Part shown: piece by piece, positions 17,328 to 25,822 of the stretch
How the letters are laid out: each line of letters begins with the position of its first letter
Position numbering within the stretch: position 1 is the first letter of the stretch
The notes under the pieces: model-generated
Told to the model about the DNA's origin: nothing
The model's database searches: none
The model's input: the letters and a program-made list of their open reading frames with translations, nothing else
Translations under genes and position numbers: made by a program
Assembly: GCA_030441535.1 (NCBI GenBank)
Contig: JAUJFZ010000009.1
Span: 1-37,456, forward strand
Length of the DNA: 37,456 nucleotides
DNA from: Betaproteobacteria bacterium LSUCC0117
GTDB lineage: Bacteria; Pseudomonadota; Gammaproteobacteria; Burkholderiales; Burkholderiaceae_C
Direction of reading: 5' to 3'

Positions 17328-17500
17328 ATGAAGCCTAGCATGGCCTATTCGCCTTAATCCCACACCTCAAAACCGGGAGCGATTCACTTGTGCTTTTTCC
17401 GAGGTCGGTCTGGCAAGGCTTACTAGATTGTGAACTTGGCTACGAGCCAAGGCGCACGACCTCCTCACAGAGCGTTGCCGACTACCAGTCGGGCTCACTA

Positions 17501-18000
17501 TCAAGCGACAGCGCCCGCTTGATAAAGCGCGTCTATATCAGTAGCGCTGTAACCGTAATTTTCAAGGATCTCGCGGGTATGCTGTCCCAGGTCGGGTGCG
17601 GCGCGATCGATTTGAGTTGGTGTATCAGAAAAATGAATGGGACACCCCACCGCTTGCATCTGACCCAGCGTCGGACAGTCATAGCTGTAGGCGAGAAAGT
17701 CCTATCGGTGGTTCAGGCTAACATCGCCACCCAGTCGCCAGAGCTGATGCAGATGCAAAGAGATCGATAACCGCGGTAAATTTAATCCCTCTACCGAGGC
17801 AACGATTGCTGGCCAAATGTCGCCCACTAGAAAAGCCGACCAACAGGTATTTTCCCCGAGCGCCTTGGGGCAACTGTAGGGCTGGCGTGTGGCGCAGGAG
17901 ACAGGTTGGCACCGCCAAAAAGGTATAAAGCAATGGCTAGCTGAGGGTGTCGAAGTTTGGCGTAATTGATGGCGCGGGTCAAATGAAACCTCTTGGGTGA
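17501..18000 (-). pseudogene. Decayed CaiB/BaiF (class III) CoA-transferase
   Basis: The clearest part is 17501-17701 (minus), ending with FSDTPTQIDRAAPDLGQHTR, EILENYGYSATDIDAL and a TGA, the typical C-terminus of class III CoA-transferases. Upstream, three different frames between about 17740 and 18000 carry pieces that fit the middle of the same family in order: ALYLFGGANLSPAPHASPTV, then GKYLLVGF, then VGDIWPAIVASVEG. Frameshifts and stops (for instance TAG at 17702-17704) break it, and the N-terminal half is gone. The C-terminal identification is firm; the middle part is an inference from short motifs. Confidence 0.6.
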
Positions 18001-18082
18001 CCACAGGCCAGCGCGCAAGTGATAATGCGTTGGCTGCAGTCCGCAGCAATAATTTTATTTTTAACCCCTCGAGGAGACGTGA

Positions 18083-19120
18083 ATGAATTCAAAAGTAAAG
18101 ATGGTTCGTGTCGCTGTGGCGGCGCTTACGCTAATGGGTGCAGTTTCTGCCCAAGCGCAGGAGGTGGTGCTGAAGCTCCATCATATGTGGCCAACAGTAG
18201 CGATGGGGCACAAGCGCGTGGTCGAGCCTTGGTGCGAGGCAATTGCAAAAGACTCAGGTAACCGCATGCGTTGCCAGGTTCTGCCAGCGATGACTGGTGG
18301 CGGCTCACCTGCACAACTCGTTGACCGGGTTAAAGACGGCGTGGACGATGTAGTTCTAACTCTCCCCGGTTACACGCCGGGTCGCTTCCCGATCATGGAA
18401 GCACTGGAGCTGCCATTCATGAGTAACAACGCAGAAATGGCATCAGCAGCCGCTTGGGATTTTTATCAAAAATACGGAAAACAAGAATTCACGGGAACAA
18501 AGGTGCTGGCGACATGGGTGCACGATCCCGGCTTCGTAAGCACATCGGGTAAGCCCATTCAAAAGATGTCGGATTTCCGCGGGCAAAAGATCCGCGCGGC
18601 CAGCCGCCAGTCCTCGAAGCTATTGGCCCGTTTAGGCGCAACACCAGTTGGCTTACCCATCCCTGCGGTCGCCGATGCGATGACCAAAGGCACCATCGAC
18701 GGTTACTTGACCGCCTGGGAGATCATTCCATCATTTAAGTTGCAGGAAGTCAGCAAATACCACACTGAAATCGATCCCTCACGTCCGTCCATGTTCACGG
18801 CGGGTTTCATCTTTGCGATGAACCAAGCCAAGTACGATAGTTTGCCAGCAGATCTGAAAAAAGTGATCGATACGCATAGTGGCGCAGCCCTCTCGCGCAC
18901 GATCGGTCGTTACTGGGATGAAGCCACGCCGGTTGGTCAAAAGTCTGCAAAAGACCGGGGCAATACGTTCATTCAGATCAGTGCTGAAGAGACTGACCGT
19001 TGGATTAAGGCATCTGCCCCGTTGTACGATGAGTGGGTTGCAGACATGGACAAACGCGGATTGCCTGGTAAACAAATGCTCCAGGACGCGCGCGAAATGA
19101 TTAAGAAATACGGTAAATAA
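18083..19120 (+). CDS. dctP: TRAP transporter periplasmic binding protein
   Basis: The 345-aa DctP-type protein binds a carboxylate in the periplasm and delivers it to the DctQM permease. GGAG lies about 6 nt before the ATG. A Sec signal peptide (KMVRVAVAALTLMGAVSAQA) is followed by VVLKLHHMWP, typical of the family. QKIRAASRQSSKLL contains the Arg expected to bind the substrate carboxylate, and GYLTAWEIIPSFKL is the later conserved region. It is the first gene of a dctPQM operon. Substrate identity is open; the neighbours hint at an aromatic or short organic acid. Confidence 0.9.
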   Translation: MNSKVKMVRVAVAALTLMGAVSAQAQEVVLKLHHMWPTVAMGHKRVVEPWCEAIAKDSGNRMRCQVLPAMTGGGSPAQLVDRVKDGVDDVVLTLPGYTPGRFPIMEALELPFMSNNAEMASAAAWDFYQKYGKQEFTGTKVLATWVHDPGFVSTSGKPIQKMSDFRGQKIRAASRQSSKLLARLGATPVGLPIPAVADAMTKGTIDGYLTAWEIIPSFKLQEVSKYHTEIDPSRPSMFTAGFIFAMNQAKYDSLPADLKKVIDTHSGAALSRTIGRYWDEATPVGQKSAKDRGNTFIQISAEETDRWIKASAPLYDEWVADMDKRGLPGKQMLQDAREMIKKYGK

Positions 19121-19128
19121 AAGTTAAA

Positions 19129-19158
19129 ACAAGCCCCGTCGTTCCGGCGGGGCTTCCT
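19129..19158 (+). terminator. Intercistronic hairpin between dctP and dctQ
   Basis: AAGCCCCG and CGGGGCTT form a GC-rich stem across 19131-19155, followed by CCTCTTG and not a full T-run. It lies in the 56-nt gap and probably stabilises the dctP transcript or partly terminates it, so the binding protein is made in excess over the membrane subunits. Confidence 0.65.
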
Positions 19159-19176
19159 CTTGTGCGGGAGACGAGG

Positions 19177-19677
19177 ATGCGTGATGTACTTGCGCGTTTG
19201 GGGCCAGTTTGCTCACTGTTTGGCGCTATGGGCGCAGCCGTGGCACTTCTGGTAGCCCTGCTGATGGTCATCAGCGTGCTGATGCGCGCGTTTATCGATC
19301 AACCCATATCGGGTGACGTAGAGATCACGCAAATGGGGATAGCCCTTGGCATCTCACTGTGCCTACCATACGCACAATTTCAAAAGGCGAACATCATCGT
19401 CGACTTCTTCACGCAAAGGGCGTCGTCGAACACTACTCGAACACTCGACTCTTTCGGTCAATTGCTACTGGCATTAGTCTACGCCCTACTTGCATGGCGG
19501 ACCAGCGTCGGTGCAATTGCGGTACACGAAGCTGGCGAAACCACAATGATCATCAGCTTACCCATGTGGTTGGCTTACGCGTCATTGGCTCCCGGGCTCG
19601 CTTTGGCGGCGATCATCGCCATCCTTCAAGGATTAACAAATTTGGTATCGGACAACACACCGGAGCTCCAGCAATGA
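19177..19677 (+). CDS. dctQ: TRAP transporter small permease
   Basis: The 166-aa DctQ-type subunit has four hydrophobic segments, including ALLVALLMVISVLMRAF, and the family motif EITQMGIALGISLCLPYAQ near the second. DctQ and DctM together form the membrane part of the TRAP importer, driven by a sodium gradient. I start at ATG 19177, with GGGAG about 7 nt upstream; a GTG at 19162 is possible but lacks a site. The stop overlaps the dctM start (ATGA). Confidence 0.88.
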   Translation: MRDVLARLGPVCSLFGAMGAAVALLVALLMVISVLMRAFIDQPISGDVEITQMGIALGISLCLPYAQFQKANIIVDFFTQRASSNTTRTLDSFGQLLLALVYALLAWRTSVGAIAVHEAGETTMIISLPMWLAYASLAPGLALAAIIAILQGLTNLVSDNTPELQQ

Positions 19678-21005
19678 CTGCTACAGGGGCCCAGCTCGGT
19701 GTGATGCTGTTCATCGCTATGCTGTTACTCATGGCACTTCGGGTGCCGATTGCTGCTGCCATGTTCATCCCGGGCGTAGTCGGCTATTGGTTACAAACGG
19801 ACACCGCGAATACCATCAACTTTCTGAAGGGCAACGCGGTAGCACGATTGACGGTTTATGAACTGAGCGTTATTCCGCTTTTCCTGTTGATGGGGCAATT
19901 TGCGTCCCAGGGTGGACTGAGTCGGGATCTTTTTAGAGCAGCGGCTGCCGTTGTTGGACATGTGCGCGGCGGCCTAGCAATGGCAGCCGTGTTGTCAGCG
20001 GGTGCGTTTGGTGCCGTATGTGGCTCCTCAGTCGCCACGTCAGCCACAATTACCCAAGTCGCTTACCCCGAAATGCGTAAGCTCGGATATGGTGGTCGCC
20101 TTTCAACAGCAGCTCTAGCGAGTGGCGGTACGTTGGGAATCCTCATACCACCATCGGTCCCGCTTGTGGTTTACGCTATTTTGACAGAGCAGAATATTGC
20201 AAAATTATTTGCTGCAGCAATTGTCCCTGGATTGCTCGCAATGTTCGGTTATGTAATGGTTGTATGGCTTTTTGCGCGAGCAAAGCCTGAGCAGGCACCG
20301 CAGAGTATGCGTCTAAACTGGCAAGAACGCGGTAGTGCTTTGTGGTCAATTTGGCCCATCAGCCTGATCTTCATAATCGTCTTCGGCGGCATCTACGGCG
20401 GCCTATTCTCCCCAACGGAAGGCGCGGGCGTGGGGGCAGTTTTGACACTATTAGCTGGTCTCGCAAAACGTGAATTGAAGATACCAGGTATTCGTGCATC
20501 GTTGGTCTCAACAGCGGAGACCACCGGCATGGTCTTCATGATTTTTCTAGGTGCGGACATGATGAATGCATCCTTGGCTCTCACGGAGATGCCCAAGCAT
20601 GTCGCCGAATGGGTTGCAGCCCTTCCTCTGCCTGCATTGAGCATTGTTGGTGCGGTCTTGCTGCTTTACATCCTGCTGGGTTGTGTGATGGACGAGCTGT
20701 CAATGCTCTTGCTCACACTACCAGTGATTTTCCCAGCTGTGATGGGCCTCGACCTATGGGGTCTGACATACGAAGCAAAGGCGCTTTGGTTTGGTATTTT
20801 GCTCTTGATGACCGTTAGCTTTGGCCTGATTGCACCACCGATTGGACTGAATGTCTATGTTGTCAACAGCCTAGCCAAAGACGTCCCAATGACTGAGACT
20901 TACAAGGGCTTGGTCCCCTTCTTGGCTTGGGATGCAGCGCGCATGCTGGCCCTACTCTTCTTCCCAATCATCTGTCTCGGCCTGGTTCGCGTGCTTTTCA
21001 ACTAG
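19674..21005 (+). CDS. dctM: TRAP transporter large permease
   Basis: The 443-aa protein is the ion-coupled transport subunit with about 12 hydrophobic helices. Family motifs are GAFGAVCGSSVATSATI, GILIPPSVPLVVYAIL and LIAPPIGLNVYVV. The start at 19674 overlaps the dctQ stop by 4 nt and has GGAG 8 nt upstream. The frame is open far upstream, but that part is a shadow of dctQ. No clear terminator follows; a 71-nt inverted-repeat structure starts about 80 nt downstream. Confidence 0.92.
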   Translation: MTATGAQLGVMLFIAMLLLMALRVPIAAAMFIPGVVGYWLQTDTANTINFLKGNAVARLTVYELSVIPLFLLMGQFASQGGLSRDLFRAAAAVVGHVRGGLAMAAVLSAGAFGAVCGSSVATSATITQVAYPEMRKLGYGGRLSTAALASGGTLGILIPPSVPLVVYAILTEQNIAKLFAAAIVPGLLAMFGYVMVVWLFARAKPEQAPQSMRLNWQERGSALWSIWPISLIFIIVFGGIYGGLFSPTEGAGVGAVLTLLAGLAKRELKIPGIRASLVSTAETTGMVFMIFLGADMMNASLALTEMPKHVAEWVAALPLPALSIVGAVLLLYILLGCVMDELSMLLLTLPVIFPAVMGLDLWGLTYEAKALWFGILLLMTVSFGLIAPPIGLNVYVVNSLAKDVPMTETYKGLVPFLAWDAARMLALLFFPIICLGLVRVLFN

Positions 21006-21082
21006 TAACGATGGAGTACACAAACAGTCATTTCATTTAACTAGTTCTCCGGGCTCTCATCTGTAACTTGGGGTCCAAAGTC

Positions 21083-21153
21083 AAGGCAATGGCTACAAAG
21101 ATCGTGCGAGACGGAAATCGCCGAATTCCGTATTGCAATGTAGCCATTGCCTT
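21083..21153. repeat. 15-bp perfect inverted repeat with nested hairpin
   Basis: AAGGCAATGGCTACA at 21083-21097 recurs as its exact reverse complement at 21139-21153. Inside lies a second hairpin, ACGGAA/TTCCGT, around 21111-21130. There is no T-run. It could be an RNA structure ending the dctPQM message, or the ends of a small mobile element of about 71 bp. No second copy is seen in the window. Confidence 0.6.
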
Positions 21154-21263
21154 ATTAGGGCTGTTTGGATTGAAGGCCTCAAACGACGCGCCTCAGAAAC
21201 CTAACAAAACCAGCCCTGAAACATAACAATAGTAGTAAAGCGTGTTCATACTACTTTTTGGCG

Positions 21264-21296
21264 TAAAAAAAGCACCTAAGACTGCTCCTAAGTGCT
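21264..21296 (-). terminator. tRNA-Val terminator, copy 1
   Basis: On the minus strand GCACTTAGGA and TCTTAGGTGC pair over 10 bp (two G-U pairs) around the loop GCAG, followed by seven T. It lies 21 nt beyond the tRNA-Val CCA end, as a native tRNA terminator would. Confidence 0.8.
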
Positions 21297-21316
21297 TGAT
21301 TTACTTAACTAATTAC

Positions 21317-21361
21317 TGGTGGGTGGTACAGGGTTCGAACCTGTGACCCCTGCCGTGTGAA
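21317..21361 (-). pseudogene. tRNA-Val(CAC) 3' half, attachment-site scar copy 1
   Basis: Read on the minus strand, the fragment begins in the anticodon loop (TTCACAC, anticodon CAC), continues with the 3' anticodon strand GGCAG, variable loop and T-arm (ACAGGTTCGAACCTGT), and ends ACCACCCACCA. The 5' anticodon strand CTGCC that should precede it is replaced by unrelated DNA (CCAGTG). A break at the anticodon loop is a standard crossover point of tRNA-targeting tyrosine integrases. Confidence 0.85.
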
Positions 21362-21584
21362 CACTGGTAGCAGTTATCTTTTCTTTATATAAATCAATAA
21401 GTTAAGCGATCAAGAATCGCATTTCTCGTACAGCTGTAGCATAGTTAGTAATTACAAAAACTATCGCGCACCAGGCATTTAGAACTATTAGGACATCAAG
21501 CGTCAAAAGTTTTGACGCTTGTGCCTTTTCTGAACGTTGAACATGCCGCAACTGGTCAAAAACGAGGGCTTTTCAGTTCACTAA

Positions 21585-21638
21585 AAGTGTATGGATTTTT
21601 TGATTTGAACGATGACTCACGCCGAAGTGTATGGATTT
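21585..21638 (+). repeat. Short direct repeat, 14 bp
   Basis: AAGTGTATGGATTT occurs at 21585-21598 and again at 21625-21638, start to start 40 bp apart. Function is unknown; it may be debris of an insertion. Confidence 0.5.
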
Positions 21639-21699
21639 ACAAATCCAAAAACATGAGAGCCCTGTAAACCTCGGATCTCGCTTGAATGAACATACACGA

Positions 21700-21785
21700 T
21701 AAAAAAATAGCCGTTTTAGCGTCTTCTGTGAACTGGATTTTCCGCCGTGGCTAAAAAACGAGGGGTTTTCAGCGAACTCAAATTG
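21700..21785. repeat. Diverged copy of the right arm end of the scar repeat
   Basis: TTTTCCGCCGTGGCTAAAAA, ACGAGGGGTTTTCAGCGAAC resemble the end of scar copy 1 (CCGCAACTGGTCAAAAACGA then GGGCTTTTCAGTTCAC) about 200 bp upstream. Identity is moderate. Confidence 0.45.
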
Positions 21786-21916
21786 TCTCTTGTCTCCGGT
21801 AACACCAGCCGCAAAACACCCGGTAACGCGCAGCCAAAATGCGATTTCGAGCGGATACGTATCACACCAACGATCGGATGTTGACGTCACTTTGCTCAGA
21901 ATTGCAAGAGGGAGGC

Positions 21917-22078
21917 ATGAAAAAGTCTCCCACACATTTTGTGATTGCATTTGATATTCCTAATAGAGATGCGATCAAATGTTTGCCTCAAGATTTCAGA
22001 TCGATCTCCGGTGATATCAATCAATCATTGCGATCGTGGCACATAGCTGATACCCAACGCCCCAGACCGACTGAATGA
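21917..22078 (+). CDS. Doubtful small hypothetical protein
   Basis: A 53-codon frame (MKKSPTHFVIAFDIPNRDAI at the start) has a purine-rich AGAGGGAGG immediately before the ATG, though the spacing is shorter than ideal. I recognise no family. It may be a fragment of a lost gene. It lies between the scar repeat and the cydA promoter. Confidence 0.2.
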   Translation: MKKSPTHFVIAFDIPNRDAIKCLPQDFRSISGDINQSLRSWHIADTQRPRPTE

Positions 22079-22166
22079 TATTTTCAGCGCCGGTTTCCCC
22101 ATTACTTTTGGGAGCTTAGATTTCACTCTTCGCGCACACCAGATGCACCTGATAGCACAATCGTAA

Positions 22167-22172
22167 TATAAT
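22167..22172 (+). promoter_or_regulatory. Possible -10 box of cydAB
   Basis: A perfect TATAAT lies 32 nt before the cydA start codon, in a very A/T-rich stretch. The hexamer 17 nt upstream (TGCACC) is a poor -35 match, so an activator may be needed. No clear FNR/Anr palindrome was found. Confidence 0.4.
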
Positions 22173-22203
22173 CGTTTAATTATATATACCAGAGGAGCCG
22201 TAC

Positions 22204-23589
22204 ATGGACTCACTTGATGCGCTGGTTTTGGCCCGTATGCAATTTGCGGCCAACATCACATTCCACATCCTGTTTCCGACCATCAGCATCGCGCTGGGAT
22301 GGTTCCTGATATTTTTCAAATCAAGGTTTCTCGCGACAAGCCAGGCGCACTGGATGGCAGCCTATCAGTTTTGGATAAAGATTTTCGCCCTAACCTTTGC
22401 TATTGGCGCGGTTAGCGGTATCACAATGAGCTTTCAGTTCGGCACCAACTGGCCTGGCTTCATGAACACCGTTGGTAACGTAGCCGGCCCTCTGCTAGCC
22501 TACGAGGTGCTAACTGCCTTCTTTTTAGAAGCGACGATGTTGGGAATCATGCTCTTTGGACGGGGCCGTGTCAGTGAGTGGGTCCACACCTTGGCCACCT
22601 GGTTGGTTGCGGTGGGTACAACAGCATCAGCATTCTGGATTTTGGCACTGGACTCTTGGATGCAAACACCTACAGGGTTCCAGATGATCGACGGTAAGGC
22701 GCACGTCCTGAGCTGGTTTGATGTTGTCTTCAATCCCTCCTTCCCATACCGTATGACCCATATGTTGTTGGCCTCAGGATTGACTGTTGCGTTCTTGGTT
22801 GCCGGCCTTAGCGCCTTTCGATGGCTCAAAGGTGAACGCTCGCAAGAGATTCGAGCCACCATGCGCGTGGGCGTATGGGTCGCAGCCACTTTGATCCCCA
22901 TCCAAATTTTGGTGGGCGACCTGCATGGCCTGAATACATTGGAGCACCAGCCCGCAAAACTTGCCGCGATGGAGGGGGTTTGGAAGACAGACAAAGGGGT
23001 CGGTGCGGTGTTATTCGCGATCCCAGATGCCGAACGAAAAATGAACCGCTATGAGTTGTCCATACCCAAGCTAGCGTCCTTTTACTTGACACACGACATC
23101 AACGGTGAGGTCAAAGGTTTGGATGCGTTTGGCGACGATCACCCACCGGTAGGCCCTGTCTTTTGGGCATTCCGAATCATGGTGGGCGTTGGCCTACTGA
23201 TGCTCGCAGTCAGCTGGTGGTCCGCCTTGAAATTGCGACGCGACAGTGATCCCTCGACCCACTTGGCTATCGGTTTAAGTTTGATGACCTTCGCAGGATG
23301 GTTGGCGGTGGTACCAGGATGGTATGTGACAGAAATTGGCCGTCAACCTTGGCTGGTATACGGAGTTTTGCGCACAGCGGATGCTGCCTCTGGCGTTCCC
23401 CCAAGCAATATCGCAGCTTCACTGACCATTTACCTCTTGCTTTATGCGGTGTTATTGGCCGCCTACGTGTCAACCGTGTTCTACCTTGCGAAAAAGGCGG
23501 CATCCGGGGCGCCAGGTGACGAGCCGCGTGCTGGTATGCCGTCTGCTATGGATGCAAATGATCACCAAGGAGAGTTGTCCAATGCTTGA
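22204..23589 (+). CDS. cydA: Cytochrome bd ubiquinol oxidase subunit I (CIO type)
   Basis: The 461-aa inner-membrane subunit carries the haems and quinol site of the bd-type terminal oxidase, which reduces oxygen with high affinity and without proton pumping. Haem ligand candidates are His21 (NITFHILFP) and the His in YRMTHMLLASG; FFLEATMLG supplies the acidic haem residue and GRQPWLVYGVLRT the later conserved loop. The Q-loop (GDLHGLNTLEHQPAK onwards) is short, as in cyanide-insensitive CioA proteins. GAGGAG lies 6 nt before the ATG. The stop overlaps cydB by 8 nt. Confidence 0.93.
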   Translation: MDSLDALVLARMQFAANITFHILFPTISIALGWFLIFFKSRFLATSQAHWMAAYQFWIKIFALTFAIGAVSGITMSFQFGTNWPGFMNTVGNVAGPLLAYEVLTAFFLEATMLGIMLFGRGRVSEWVHTLATWLVAVGTTASAFWILALDSWMQTPTGFQMIDGKAHVLSWFDVVFNPSFPYRMTHMLLASGLTVAFLVAGLSAFRWLKGERSQEIRATMRVGVWVAATLIPIQILVGDLHGLNTLEHQPAKLAAMEGVWKTDKGVGAVLFAIPDAERKMNRYELSIPKLASFYLTHDINGEVKGLDAFGDDHPPVGPVFWAFRIMVGVGLLMLAVSWWSALKLRRDSDPSTHLAIGLSLMTFAGWLAVVPGWYVTEIGRQPWLVYGVLRTADAASGVPPSNIAASLTIYLLLYAVLLAAYVSTVFYLAKKAASGAPGDEPRAGMPSAMDANDHQGELSNA

Positions 23590-24616
23590 GCTCGGAATCG
23601 ACTTAGCCAACCCCGCAGGATGGCTCCCTTTATTCTTCGCGTTGGTCATGGCCATCGCCATGATCGCTTACGTGGTTTTGGATGGCTACGATCTGGGCGT
23701 TGGTATTTTGCTTCGCCAGACGAATGACCTTGCTGAGAAAGACGCGATGATTGCCAGTATTGGCCCCTTCTGGGATGCCAATGAAACCTGGTTGGTCTTG
23801 GGAGTAGGCGTTCTCTTGGTTGCCTTCCCGTTGGCACACGGCGCAATACTAGGTGCGCTTTACCTACCAGTTGCTATCATGCTAGCAGCCCTTACCTTAC
23901 GCGGTGTGGCGTTCGATTTCCGCGTCAAAGCGAAGGCCCCTTACCGCCCATGGTGGGACCGGGCGTTTTACGCTGGCTCACTCGTCGCCTCATGGTCACA
24001 GGGCTTCATGCTGGGTCAACTCATAATTGGCTTTCAAAACACTGCATTTGGCAACGCTTTTAGCGGGATTATCGGTATCGCGCTGATTGCCGCATATCGG
24101 CTGTTGGGCGCAAGCTGGCTGATCATGAAAACAGAAGGTACGTTACAGCTAAGCGCTGTCCAGTGGGCGAAACGCAGCTTGGCACTGACCGCCATCGGCG
24201 TCATTGCGATTTCCCTGGGAACTCCCTGGGCGAGCGCACGCATTTTCGAAAAGTGGTTTAGCTTTCCGAATATCGTGATGCTATTCCCGATCCCGGTCAT
24301 GACAGCAGTACTCTTCTTCATTATCGCCCGTAGCTTGGAGCGCCTTCCACTGCGGCTCGGCGAAGGCAATCAATACGGTGTCGCGGTGCCATTCATGGCA
24401 ACACTTGGTATTTTTTTGCTTTCATCGTACGGTCTTGGCTACAGCCTCTTCCCTTGGCTCGTCATTGATCAGCTCAACTTTTGGCAAGCAGCCAGCTCAA
24501 CGGAGGCACTGATGGTGATTTTTTACGGCGTCGTCATCGTCTTCCCCATCATCATCGCCTACACGGCATTTTCCTACCGTGTGTTCTGGGGAAAATCAAC
24601 TCCTCTCCAATACTAG
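23582..24616 (+). CDS. cydB: Cytochrome bd ubiquinol oxidase subunit II
   Basis: The 344-aa partner of CydA has eight to nine hydrophobic helices and the family start region MIAYVVLDGYDLGVGILL, then GPFWDANETWLVLG. The start at 23582 overlaps the end of cydA and has AAGGAG about 9 nt upstream. No cydX-like small gene follows within the 76 nt before the convergent TupR-like gene. CioB is the equivalent name in the cyanide-insensitive branch. Confidence 0.92.
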   Translation: MLELGIDLANPAGWLPLFFALVMAIAMIAYVVLDGYDLGVGILLRQTNDLAEKDAMIASIGPFWDANETWLVLGVGVLLVAFPLAHGAILGALYLPVAIMLAALTLRGVAFDFRVKAKAPYRPWWDRAFYAGSLVASWSQGFMLGQLIIGFQNTAFGNAFSGIIGIALIAAYRLLGASWLIMKTEGTLQLSAVQWAKRSLALTAIGVIAISLGTPWASARIFEKWFSFPNIVMLFPIPVMTAVLFFIIARSLERLPLRLGEGNQYGVAVPFMATLGIFLLSSYGLGYSLFPWLVIDQLNFWQAASSTEALMVIFYGVVIVFPIIIAYTAFSYRVFWGKSTPLQY

Positions 24617-24692
24617 TGATTTCTTGCCGGAGTGAATACCGGCGTGAGATAAGGCCATCGGGACTGTTGGGGAGCGCTCAGCAAGCTCGGAG

Positions 24693-25796
24693 CTAGGTTG
24701 TCTTTTTCCGAAATGACCACCAAGGCAATTCAGCGCTGAGCGTCATGACCTCCCCCATTCGATCAACTTTGTAGCCAGGGGTGTTGTCGACGTACTGAAC
24801 CCAGATATCAGTCTTCAAAAAAGTCCGCAGCGCTTGCATAGCTGGAGACTCTAGATATGACTTAAGGCAGACAAACAAATACGCCTCATCAAACAGTGGT
24901 ACAAAAGTCAGGCCCAATGCCAAAGCGGCTGATTCGGTACCCATACCCACGTCGGCATCACCACTGGCGACGCGCAGTGCGACAGCCTGATGCGATAACT
25001 CATCACCAGGTAACACCCTTAATTCATCTAATGCGATCCCCGACTCAACGAGCCAATGATTTAGGGATACCCGGGTACCAGTACCCAACGCACGCATTGC
25101 AAAGCGCGCCTGGCGCGCTTTGATACAAGCTGCTGTTTTCAAATTCGATGGGTTACCGCTGGGAACAATCAAACCCAATTGCCGCCGAGTGAACCCAATC
25201 ACCTTGTGCAAACCCGGCTTAAGCATAGGTTTGTATGTTTTAGCAATTACGCTCTCTGGCGCACTCGCTATTGGCACATGAAAGCCCGCTAACTGACAAC
25301 GCCCTTCATTCAATGCCCGAATTGCATCTACGCTGCCACAGAAACGTACGTCCAGATAAACACCAGATTCAGGGGCAAACTGCTGCAGGTTTCGAACGGC
25401 TTCGTCGTGACTTGCATAAAGCTTTACGACAGGCGTTTCTGCGTTCATTGCGGTTGCAAAACTACGCTCAATGTCTGCCCGAAGCGCTTGGATTTGCGGG
25501 GCGAGCTGTGCTTGAGCATGACGTTCAGCCCACATTAACTTGAAACCCATATCGCTCAACCGCGCTGACTGCCCTTTATTCCACAAAATTAAAGTATGGC
25601 CAAGAGTCTCCTCCCAACGCTTAAGTTCACCCCATACATGGCGATACGAAAGGCCAAGATAGGTTGCTGCGCCACGTATTGAGCCCTGCTCTGAAATAGC
25701 CCGTAATAGCTGCGTCAGTGGATGATGTACACCTTCAACCGAAATACGGGAATCATTTGCCGTAACGAATTCGTAGGAAAGCCGGATCTTATGCAT
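24693..25796 (-). CDS. TupR-like regulator: ModE-type HTH plus substrate-binding domain
   Basis: The 367-aa protein has an N-terminal ModE-like winged helix (HPLTQLLRAISEQGSIRGAA, SYRHVWGELKRWEETLG, residues about 26-66), then a periplasmic-binding-protein-like domain (residues about 120-345, with GTGTRVSLNHWLVESGI and VASGDADVGMGTESAA). This arrangement is known for regulators of tungstate or molybdate uptake. It is divergent from tupA with a 68-nt gap that holds a small palindrome. I infer that it represses or activates tupA in response to the oxyanion or to a molybdenum/tungsten cofactor signal. Confidence 0.8.
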   Translation of the reverse strand: MHKIRLSYEFVTANDSRISVEGVHHPLTQLLRAISEQGSIRGAATYLGLSYRHVWGELKRWEETLGHTLILWNKGQSARLSDMGFKLMWAERHAQAQLAPQIQALRADIERSFATAMNAETPVVKLYASHDEAVRNLQQFAPESGVYLDVRFCGSVDAIRALNEGRCQLAGFHVPIASAPESVIAKTYKPMLKPGLHKVIGFTRRQLGLIVPSGNPSNLKTAACIKARQARFAMRALGTGTRVSLNHWLVESGIALDELRVLPGDELSHQAVALRVASGDADVGMGTESAALALGLTFVPLFDEAYLFVCLKSYLESPAMQALRTFLKTDIWVQYVDNTPGYKVDRMGEVMTLSAELPWWSFRKKTT

Positions 25797-25822
25797 CTCT
25801 GTTCATATTGTTTATGTTTTGA

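Larger units (their letters stand above)
21160..21570. repeat. Scar repeat, copy 1 (with tRNA-Val 3' half)
   Basis: About 400 bp are shared at high identity with 30064-30480. In order: a left arm beginning TGTTTGGATTGAA and AACGACGCGCCT, a hairpin terminator, the tRNA-Val 3' half, an A/T-rich right arm with GCGAT-CAAGA-ATCGC and CTGTAGC motifs, and the palindrome GCGTCAAAAGTTTTGACGC (21500-21518) followed by CTTGTGC. The order, tRNA half plus terminator on one side and non-native DNA on the other, is that of an integration junction. Confidence 0.85.
21006..22203. other. Gene-poor junction between TRAP operon and cydAB
   Basis: About 1.2 kb hold no confident gene. The contents are the inverted repeat at 21083-21153, scar repeat copy 1 with its terminator and tRNA half, the 14-bp direct repeat, a diverged repeat arm, one doubtful small frame at 21917-22078, and the cydA promoter region. 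It is the boundary between two accessory modules. Confidence 0.7.

Noticed and set aside
17385..17402. A 15-bp match (CTTGTGCTTTTTCCG) to the scar repeat
   Set aside because: Too short, and the flanks do not align; mentioned only as a possible remnant.
19359..19673. An N-terminal extension of dctM
   Set aside because: It overlaps dctQ in another frame; the ATG at 19674 has a ribosome binding site and matches the family start.
23444..23581. An N-terminal extension of cydB
   Set aside because: It is the out-of-frame end of cydA; the family starts at the ATG at 23582.
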